Shown piece after piece: positions 56,211 through 64,000 of a stretch of 64,000 nucleotides of DNA. The position numbers and the translations under genes are program-made. The DNA is from Brachynemurus nebulosus (taxonomy: Eukaryota; Arthropoda; Insecta; Neuroptera; Myrmeleontidae), in assembly GCA_035578155.1 (NCBI GenBank), contig JAPWDM010000001.1, forward strand, positions 1,240,001-1,304,000, in the 5' to 3' direction. Under the pieces are notes generated by a model, which made no database searches, had not been told where the DNA came from, and saw only the letters and a program-made list of their open reading frames with translations. Positions within the stretch are counted from its first letter, which is position 1, and each line of letters begins with the position of its first letter.

Positions 56211-57937
56211 AAATTAATAACGAATAATAATAAATCCTTCACAAAACAGGAGTAGAAAGAATAAGAGCTTTTTCATTTCTTTTTTGCCCGTTAATTGTAT
56301 TTTGCAGTCGACTATTTTACTCTCAGCTAAATGACTAAAATAATTAATTTTTTTTAAAATTACTAAAAGCGACTAATTTAATATTTTATATTATTTATAA
56401 TTAACGAAAAATTAAAAACTAAAGAATTATTCAGTTTTTTTTTTTAAAATATTAAATCCATAGTAATTTAACATAGTTATTTAAATTTTAAAAAAATTTC
56501 ATAAAAGACACTCGGTGTTCGATTGTGCGGATATTTGACGTCACAGGCGAATTGAAAATCAATCATTCCCCCTTAAGCTTTCATCTACTATTTCTCTGTT
56601 ATTTGTTAACGGATTTCAAAATTTTTTCATCAGTTTATTAGTTAAATGTAACAACATATTACATTATCCCCACTACGAGACTTCTCTATTTAAAAAAAAA
56701 AAAAAATTAATATTTATTTAAAATATTTTAATTGGAATAAATAAAATTTATTACAACTTTTTCGAGCCTTACATACCCCTTCGGGTTTTAATTATAAAAC
56801 TTATTTTCGAGTCCCATGGATCTAAGGGGAAATCTTAATGAATTTATGGAATAACCGAAACTATATCCGAAAATAAAAGTTTCGGATTTATAAAATATGA
56901 TTTTGTCATCACACACCCAACCTATAAGGCTGAGAGCGTGATGACAACGACATCTGTAATATACATTTTTTCAGGCTCGTTAACGAATATAAAAATAATG
57001 GAAACCGTACAAATAAATTTAAAATATCAAAAAAGTAATTAAACAATTCTCGACGTTAACCTGGATATAATTATCAAGATAGTATTTCCTTCCAACCCCG
57101 GACTATGCAGAGGAAAAAGTTGCTGATGATGGTGAAGCACGTCAGGGAAATTCGAGTATTAAGAAATGCTGGCATAAGACATTTAGTTGAATGTAGAGTA
57201 ATAAGACAAACATCAATAACTTTAACTCGTTATGAAACATCATTGCATGTGAGTTAAAATACATCAAATATTTTAAATTCTGAATTTATGGATTGAGGTG
57301 TAGACGTTAATACTGTTGACAGATAAATAAGGAACGACATATTAGTTGCAATTGCGTTTATAATCAAAGTGGATCAATGTAAATATTTTTATTTAATATT
57401 TTTTATTACACTATAAACACATATGAGTCTGTATTAATGCTTATTTTCTCCACTAGTCACGCTGCAATCGATTTGATTATCCCCACGGTCTCCGCCATGT
57501 ACTTCATGTACTTCGCACGCTGCCATAATTTATATAAATTAATTACAAAATAACAAAGTGACACAGGTATTACATAAATATTACAATTTTACTTGTCAAA
57601 AAAAAAAAAATCAAAAACAATGTGGTAAATTAAAATGATTAAAAATTTATTTATTAAATTTGGATTTTGTTGTTATTTTTGACATGTTAAACAAGATAAT
57701 ATATTGCAGAATATAAACAACAATAATCTTTTTTGTAGGTAACATTACACAAATGAAATTTAGGAAGTGATTACTTAAATCTGTATTTAACTAAAATTAT
57801 GTAAAATTTGAAGCTTTTAGAACGTAATAAACTTCTTCAATAAAATCATACAATTTTTGATTTATATATAACTAAAAAATATTATGAATCTACACAAGTA
57901 ATACCTTAAAAAACAAAATTTTAATATAGAAGTACTA
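56211..57937. other. Gene-free stretch upstream of gene B
   Basis: AT-rich. It should contain the promoter of gene B, but I see no distinct core element to name. Confidence 0.35.
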
Positions 57938-58115
57938 ATGAAAAAAAGTAGCAAAAATCTAAGTGAAAACCAACCCGGTCCAAGTAACAACTCTGCAAAT
58001 TCAAGCAAAAACGAAAAAGAAAAAGATCAGGCAATTGCTGTAAGAAGAAAAGTATTAATAGATCCCAATGATTCTTTTATGACTATCAGTAAGCAATCCC
58101 GTTTAAATGAAAAAA
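57938..58115 (+). CDS. Gene B exon 1: N-terminus of a coiled-coil protein
   Basis: The exon starts at the first ATG of the frame (57938; weak context TACTAATGA) and ends at donor AAAA|GTAAGA (GT at 58116-58117), leaving one base (A). This is completed by GG of exon 2 to give an Arg codon. The 59 residues are lysine-, asparagine- and serine-rich, with no hydrophobic core, so probably disordered. The segment RRKVLIDPNDSFMTI near residues 36-50 is the only part with a mixed, structured look. The frame runs on to a stop 14 bases after the donor, which would be intronic. Confidence 0.75.
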
Positions 58116-58177
58116 GTAAGAAATCTTAAAATAGTAAGCGTATAAAAAACTTTGTTGCTGTAGCCTGAGAACGCTTG

Positions 58178-58338
58178 TAGAGGCAGATTTAACTAAAATT
58201 ATTCCTTAGGCACTAGGGTGATCAGATCCCTCTTAGTACAATATAATAATTATAAGCTTATGAAAGCTCGATTTATCACGCTGGGACAAGACCTTATACG
58301 TCCCACACGTATAGAGGTGGATCCTAGATCCGCCTCTG
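58178..58338. mobile_element. hAT-like MITE in gene B intron 1 (161 bp)
   Basis: The left end TAGAGGCAGATTTAAC and the right end (reversed) CAGAGGCGGATCTAGG pair as hAT TIRs. The right end itself is a near-palindrome AGAGGTGGATCCTAGATCC. An 8-bp duplication is not preserved, so the insertion is old. It occupies over half of the 307-bp intron. Confidence 0.6.
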
Positions 58339-58422
58339 AAATTGAATATAAAAAATTAATCTCATAGAATACATCGTTGGTGAATTCAAATATATTTATA
58401 TCCACTTTTTCTTTGATTACAG

Positions 58423-60753
58423 GGAAATATCCTAAAATAAATTTAATAACAAAGATTAAATCAAGACAATTATTAGGAAAATCATCCACTAAAGGTTGGA
58501 AGAAAGACAGTCGAGAGGCTTTTATTAATGAATTTATTGGTCAAAATTCACGAGATCAAAAAGATTATCTAGCCAAAACAGCTGGAAAAACAGATGCAGA
58601 GGTTTTAGGTATCAATCTCTCATCTTTGGAGATAGATACTACAAACGAATCAACAAATTTAAACAAAGAACCAAAAGAAAGGAAGAAGAAATCCGTTCAC
58701 ATAAATGTAAATTACGTAACAATTATACCCAATCATTCAGAATATTTGAAACTAAATTTTATTGATATGAAGAAATCTACAATAGAATTTTTACAAACCT
58801 CAAACGAAAAAGAACAAAGCAAATTAAATAAAAAATCACTCTTACGAAAACTATTTATAAAACCATCAATAAAAAATAGTAAAACCAAAATGTCACAAAG
58901 TAAATTGGAAACATTTTCGAAACTAAATTATGCAGCGGGTGATACTGAAAAGAATCCTTTATATAAAACAACTTCAAAAGAAGAAGTTTATAATATACCT
59001 GCCCTTCAAAATTTTATCAATAGTACTTACAACGAAGTTTTTGAAAATGTTGAAAAAATTATTGAACCGATAGACAAAAGTCAAAATGACATAATTCAAT
59101 TGATTCAGAAATATATAATAGATCCAAACGTTGTTGATGATTTAAAAACTAAATTACAGCAACACTCCGACTTATTGGCTACTAATAAAGAACAATCTTT
59201 GAATAACATTAAAAATCTTTATTTGAAACAATTGAAATTTGAAAACGAGCAAAAAGTCAAATTAGTTGAAACTATTAACTCATTACTAGACGATAACAAA
59301 AATCTTCAATACAAATTTTATTTAAAACAACAACAGAATGAAGAGCTACTAATTGAACTGATTTCGAAGAAGAAGAATCGTGGAAGAATCCCGAAACGAA
59401 AATTTAAAGAATATCTTACATTACATGAAGATAATGAAGTCTTACGGTCACGTTTAACATCAGCATCGGAATATATTGAAAATTTAGAAAGTAAAATTAT
59501 AAAAAATCAAATGTCTAATGTAATTTTAAACGAAACTATCCAAGATCTAAAATTAAAAATAGTCAACCAAAAACAGGTTTTAAAAAAATTTAAAAATGAT
59601 CACAATTTTGAAGTATCGATTATGGATAATGAAATTACCCAAAAATCTCTTCTTATTAATAATATAGCCGAGACATCTGAAAATTTATTTAACGAATTCG
59701 AAATACTGAAAAATTTATACCCAATTATTAAAACCCATTGGGAACAAAATTACGACAAAAACCAAAATACGTTAGAAATAATCAACTCAAGCAAGACTTG
59801 TTTAAATTTCCTAGTCCATGAAATATTGTTCTTACAACAAAAGATAAATATACAAAATCAAATAACGAATACGCCCGAAAAAAATCAAAAGCCAGCAGAT
59901 TCAACAAAAAATAAGGAAGATTTAAAATATTTCAAAGAAAAATTAGAAAATATATTGGAAAATTATCAAAAATTTAAACAAAAAGCTAACACCGATAAAA
60001 TTCGTACACTTATTACATTAAAAAAATATGTAAATGATATAAAAAATTTAAAAGTAACTCTACGGCAGCAAACCTCCTCATCTCCAAAACAGAATCAAAT
60101 TATTTTGGAATTACAATCTGAAAATGTATCACTTAAAAATCAATTAAGCAAATACATAGACGAAAGAAAACAAATTATTGATTATCAGAACAAATATTAT
60201 AATTATATATTAAAACTACATCATTTGCTAAAAAATCATAAAAAACAGAATGACAAATTCAAAGAGGATTTGAATACGCAATATAAACAACAATTCTTAT
60301 TACAAACTGAAAATAAAATATTAAAACAAAATATAGATTCATATCAAAAATTACCAACTATAATTCAACAAAAACAGAATCATATTAAACTTCTCGAGCA
60401 TAAAATAATCAGCTCTCAAATAGAACAAACCAGATTATTTACACTGGGAGAAGTTGATAAGTTGTTACAAACGTACCAAAAAACGGTTTCTGAAGAGCAT
60501 CAAAATGCAACTGAAAATCTTAGGAACGCGTTAATTAACTTGAAATGTGATCATAACGCTCTTATAGGATGTAAAACTATAAGTATTGATTCTACTAAGG
60601 CCCTCAAAGAACAAAAAGTCACACAAATACAGGGGGAATTAAATGAAATAAAGACAAATGCTAACAGTAATGTAATAGGTGATTCCAAAAATATGGACAG
60701 TCAAAATCTAGTAGCAAATGAACGGAACTTTTACAAAAAAAATTATGTAGCAG
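58423..60753 (+). CDS. Gene B exon 2: main coiled-coil part
   Basis: Acceptor TTTGATTACAG precedes 58423, so the open frame before it (58377-58422) is intron. The exon encodes about 750-775 residues. The first about 200 are basic and polar (KIKSRQLLGK; KERKKKSV). From about protein residue 270 long heptad-patterned stretches rich in Lys, Glu, Gln, Asn and Leu dominate, with helix-breaking gaps such as the SSSPKQN region, typical of a long parallel coiled coil. There is no signal peptide, transmembrane segment or motor or kinase domain. Two donors fit the phase of exon 3: ATAG|GTGATT (exon end 60678) and GCAG|GTTTAG (exon end 60753), and both give a Glu at the junction. Without splicing the frame stops at 60779, which could yield a shorter form. 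Likely role: structural or scaffold (centrosome, Golgi or cilium-type), which is inference from composition only. Confidence 0.88.
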
Positions 60754-60861
60754 GTTTAGTATATCCTATGGTTCATTAAATCATTTCCAAGTTCTATGCA
60801 ACGAACAGAGAACTTATAAGAAAGTAGTGCATTGAATAATGTTAGGTATATAATAACCATA

Positions 60862-61945
60862 ATATGTGTCGTCCAATTCCAAAACTCGTTATGTCCACAA
60901 TTTCCGATTTTCTGTTTTTTACCCCATTATCATAGAGCAGATTCATATACATCTTTTTCAAAAATGTTACAGTTCAAAAACTCGTTCTTTCTGCGTTGAA
61001 TATTGAATTTAAAACTTGCTACAGTTCCAAAACTCGTCAAGTCCATCAGTGAAACAGTGTCAAAGTACATTATGTCCACGCGCAAAAACAGGAACAACAT
61101 CCGTTATGTCCAGTAAGATTTCAGTACAAATTTCATAGTACAGTTTCAAATTACGTTATGTCCAAAACTTATTGCTAATGTTTTACATTGTAAAAATTGA
61201 GAATTACAGAATATAATACTGTTTTTTATAGTAAATCTATCTTACTATATATCAAATAGTTATGTCAAAATCATCTTGTTAAGAAAGTAAACAGCTTAAT
61301 TGCTCTTATTTCATCATTTTAACTTATTTTATGTTCTAAGAATCCCGGATTCTTTTGATAATAAAAATTTTAATACCAAAAAAGAGGATTTAACTAGTGT
61401 TTAGATGGAAAGTGACGAGATAATAAATCCAGCTTCGCCTTGAAAATCTAGAAAAAGGAAAAAGAATCAGGAGGACAATATTTCAGATATTCCCAGCGAA
61501 GATTAGATGTTTTAGGTATTTAATTTTTTGACTTATTCCTTGTGGAGGACGAAATTAAGGACATTTCTAATAAATAAAACACTAAGCATTTAGGTTAATT
61601 TGATTTATACTTTTAATAATGGAAATAAAAACTTCCCTTTTAGATAGTTTTAGTCTATCTCTTTATTATCCGACTCCGCCATTTTGTCGAGAAAACATTT
61701 CCAAAACTCGTTATGTCCTAATTACAGATCCAAAACACGTTATGTCCAACAATTTTTATTTTTTTCCAAATAACTATTGCTCTGTGATTTCGTAGGTTAA
61801 CATACAGTAAAAGTAAATCATATAACGCACAAGTATCAATTTTTTCAACTTAATATAACTACTAGGAGAGAAATAGTAAGTTTTTTCAGCTTACTGTATT
61901 TGAGATTATGGCCTTAACGAGTTTTGGAATTGGACGACACATATA
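60862..61945. mobile_element. DNA transposon in gene B intron 2 with repeated CTCGTTATGTCC motifs
   Basis: TIRs of about 28 bp: the left end ATATGTGTCGTCCAATTCC then AAAACTCGTTA, mirrored at about 61915-61945. The motif CAAAACTCGTTATGTCC recurs about eight times between 60880 and 61160 and twice at 61700-61755, with changes, always in direct orientation. A broken short frame starts at the ATG at 61405 (MESDEIINPASP, stop, KSRKRKKNQ), perhaps a transposase N-terminus. The superfamily is not recognised and no clear target duplication was found. Confidence 0.72.
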
Positions 61946-62089
61946 ATAACAACACATATTCACCTGCTTCGTTGTTTGTTATTATTTAACCTTACAGTAG
62001 GCTGTAGTTGTTCTCTTTTCGTTGCATTAAACTGGATCCAAAATGTTTTGCTAAGCAGAACTATTTACATCCTATAGTCCAGAATCTTT

Positions 62090-62215
62090 AGTATGGGCCC
62101 GAGCGAACTAAAAAGTAATTCTATTTTGGCTCGTCGACTGTATTTTTGGAGAAAAATTCCTAAAGGAATTCCCCTTCCCCGGAGTTCCGTGATTTTTCTC
62201 GCCGGGCCTGGGTCT
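62090..62215. repeat. Short GC-richer repeat scrap in gene B intron 2
   Basis: TTTTGGCTCGTCGACTGTAT resembles TTTTGGCTCGTTAGCTGTAC at 32407-32428, so both may be pieces of one dispersed repeat. Nothing more can be said. Confidence 0.35.
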
Positions 62216-62277
62216 ACCCAAAACAAAAATTATAAAACAGTCCCAATATTTATTTAACCATTATTTAATATTAACAG

Positions 62278-63650
62278 AACAAAAATCTTACGATGAATAC
62301 GAAGAAATCAAAAATCTACGTGAAGAAATAGAAAATAAAAGTCAGACCATACAAGAATATGAAAATGTATTAAAAGAATTAAAAAATAAAAATTTTTCCC
62401 TGGAGCAAACTGTAAATATTTTAGAAAATAAATCAACACAATTTTACAATGACTTAAACACGTCTCGACAACTTCTGCAAACATTAAAAATTCAACTTAA
62501 AGAAGAGCAAAATTTAACAAAAAAACACAACGAAAATATCCAAGAACTTCAAGAAAATATTCAAAATCTTTCAGAAAAATGTAAAACCTTACAAGCAGAA
62601 AACGAGAATCTAGTTAAAAAACATCACGGAAATTATAACTGTCAGCTAAAAAAGGGTAATGAAAATAAACAAAAAGAACTAATAGACAATAAGGAACAAA
62701 CAATATTCAGTCTAAATCAACAATTAATTCAATTTAAGAAAAATGATAAAATTCATTCCGTAAAATGTAAAGAGCTGGAACAAAAATGTGAAGCTTATAA
62801 AAATCAATTATCACAGTTGGAAATATTCAAGACAAATATTGAAATTAAAAATGAAGTTATTGAAAAACAATTATTTTACATCAAACAATATGAACAAACG
62901 GTATCAAAATTATCAAAAGAATTAAGGGAAAGTCAAACTCTAAATGAGAAATTTACAAAACATATCCAAATGATTCAAAATCAGTATAAACGTTTGTTAC
63001 AAAAATATAACGATGATTTTAATTTTTTCGATAATTTAATGAATAATGTTGCAAAAGAATTGATTAATTACTTAAATATTACGAAAACATATCTACACAA
63101 TTTTCGTAATAGTGGTTTACTTACGTTAGTAAAGCATATAAATAGAAATAAAAATCCACAATGTTTTGCTAAAAAGTTCTTAAAAATTATAAATTTATTT
63201 ACGCAAGAAAGAATAACTAAACAAAATTTGCTAATCAATTTCAATAAATTGAATCAAAAATATACTAATTCAATAAAAAACCAAAAAAACTTACAAAAAC
63301 AAATTCATCTCCTGAATCAAAAAATTTTTAAACTAGTCGATCAAAAAAAGCAGTTAACTCCATTTAAAAATGATAATAATATTTGCAACAAAACTATAAA
63401 TTCTGAAAATTTAAATGATCCTACTACCTTCTTACTTTATCAAAAAAACAGTGAAATTGAACAATTAAAACTCATACACAAGTATTTGCTAACTCATATC
63501 AATTGGTTGAAAGCCAATTTAGAAATCAGTCACAATCAGCTACTAAAACTCAAAAAAGAAATTGGTGAATTAGAAAGAATAATTATTGAATTAGAATTTG
63601 AAAATCAACAATTAAAATTAAACAGTAATACTTGCAATATTTTCAAGTAG
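62278..63650 (+). CDS. Gene B exon 3: C-terminal coiled coil
   Basis: Acceptor AATATTAACAG precedes 62278. The exon enters with two bases (AA) that complete the G of exon 2 as Glu, after which QKSYDEYEEIKNLREE starts an almost unbroken coiled coil. The frame runs 1,373 bases to the TAG at 63648-63650. The ATG at 62817 that opens an apparent separate 277-residue frame is internal. The middle (FDNLMNNVAKELINYLNI, HNFRNSGLLTLVKHI) is more hydrophobic and may be a small helical module. The protein ends KLNSNTCNIFK. Joined to exons 1-2 the product is about 1,268 or 1,293 residues, depending on the donor used. No family name is offered. Confidence 0.9.
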
Positions 63651-63693
63651 CTTTATAAATTTATATTTATTTTGTTTGCCTTAATTTTTTTTT

Positions 63694-63699
63694 AATAAA
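63694..63699 (+). terminator. Polyadenylation signal of gene B
   Basis: AATAAA lies 44 bases after the stop codon of exon 3, in a T-rich 3' flank. This is the usual distance for a compact insect 3'UTR. Confidence 0.7.
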
Positions 63700-63769
63700 A
63701 ATTAGTTACGAAACTAACAGATACATACATTTTGTTTTAATCGGTAGCCGACGTTATTATTCTGCTAAT

Positions 63770-63835
63770 AAAATCCACTAAAAAGAGTTCCCGATCAATA
63801 AAATCCACTAAAAAACATCCCGAGCAAAAATATTC
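63770..63835 (+). repeat. Short direct repeat downstream of gene B
   Basis: The phrase AATAAAATCCACTAAAAA occurs twice (about 63768 and 63798). It also adds extra AATAAA signals that could serve as alternative polyadenylation sites. Confidence 0.6.
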
Positions 63836-63989
63836 CCCAAAAATTGTACCAAAAAAAAAAGTTTTCAGTCAATACTAAACGTCCATTTTCAATCAGTAAA
63901 TTAATTAAAACATTTTTTGAAAAAAACTGTTCTAGTCCGAAATAATTTTTTTTTTCTAGTCGTTGACTGACTATATATGTATATGTATG

Positions 63990-64000
63990 CAGAGCCAGAT
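63990..64000 (+). mobile_element. Possible hAT left end at window edge
   Basis: CAGAGCCAGAT, the last 11 bases, differs by one base from the hAT end CAGAGCCGGAT at 56142. It is too short to be certain. Confidence 0.3.

Noticed and set aside
58250..58489. 79-codon minus-strand frame overlapping gene B exon 2
   Set aside because: It lies across the intronic hAT MITE and the start of a well-supported plus-strand exon.

Overview
This is an AT-rich stretch of an animal nuclear genome, most likely an insect. The evidence is spliced genes with long introns, a dense mix of mariner, pogo, hAT and piggyBac-type DNA transposons, a Penelope-like retroelement piece, tRNA-derived SINE heads and long (TA)n arrays. 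There are no bacterial signals. I cannot name the species.

Two host genes can be supported. Gene A is on the minus strand and spans at least 46.1 to 28.9 kb. I traced four short exons (45757-46097, 42338-42428, 37708-37819, 28924-29101) whose acceptors, donors and codon phases fit together exactly. Its start lies in a good Kozak context. The rest of the gene must lie to the left, possibly outside the window, and I do not recognise the protein. Gene B is on the plus strand at 57.9-63.65 kb. Three exons join in phase into a coiled-coil protein of about 1,270-1,290 residues, followed by a polyadenylation signal.

Almost everything else is mobile or repetitive DNA. The order, left to right, is: a PIF/Harbinger-like element with a MADF-domain ORF (1-1413); two dead mariners (4.3 and 7.1 kb); a TA-flanked MITE (5.7-6.7 kb); a palindrome whose loop holds a piece of the 18S rRNA 3' end (10.8-11.2 kb); a TTAA-flanked MITE (12.2-13.0 kb); and several palindromes. 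Next come a nested cluster at 18-21 kb, four plus-strand or minus-strand copies of a Helentron-like (HINE/DINE-1-like) family at 18-25.6 kb, and a long-TIR transposon with its own small ORF (25.66-27.54 kb). A satellite array with a 120-bp unit (29.55-31.45 kb) is bracketed by pieces of the HINE-like family. A 3.6-kb hAT element (32.9-36.5 kb) contains a piggyBac. Further MITEs fill the introns of gene A. A fold-back repeat abuts a Penelope-like fragment carrying a GIY-YIG endonuclease domain (49.1-51.0 kb).

The insertions are layered. Target-site duplications are exact or nearly exact for several hAT copies (GTTGATAG, GTTGGAAT, CTACCAAT), and five or more elements use TTAA. The order of insertion can therefore be read directly at several places. 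The most unusual signals are the rRNA fragment inside a palindrome, the HINE-like family with its linked 120-bp satellite, the long-TIR element with a small cysteine-containing ORF, and hammerhead-like motifs linked to Penelope-like sequence.
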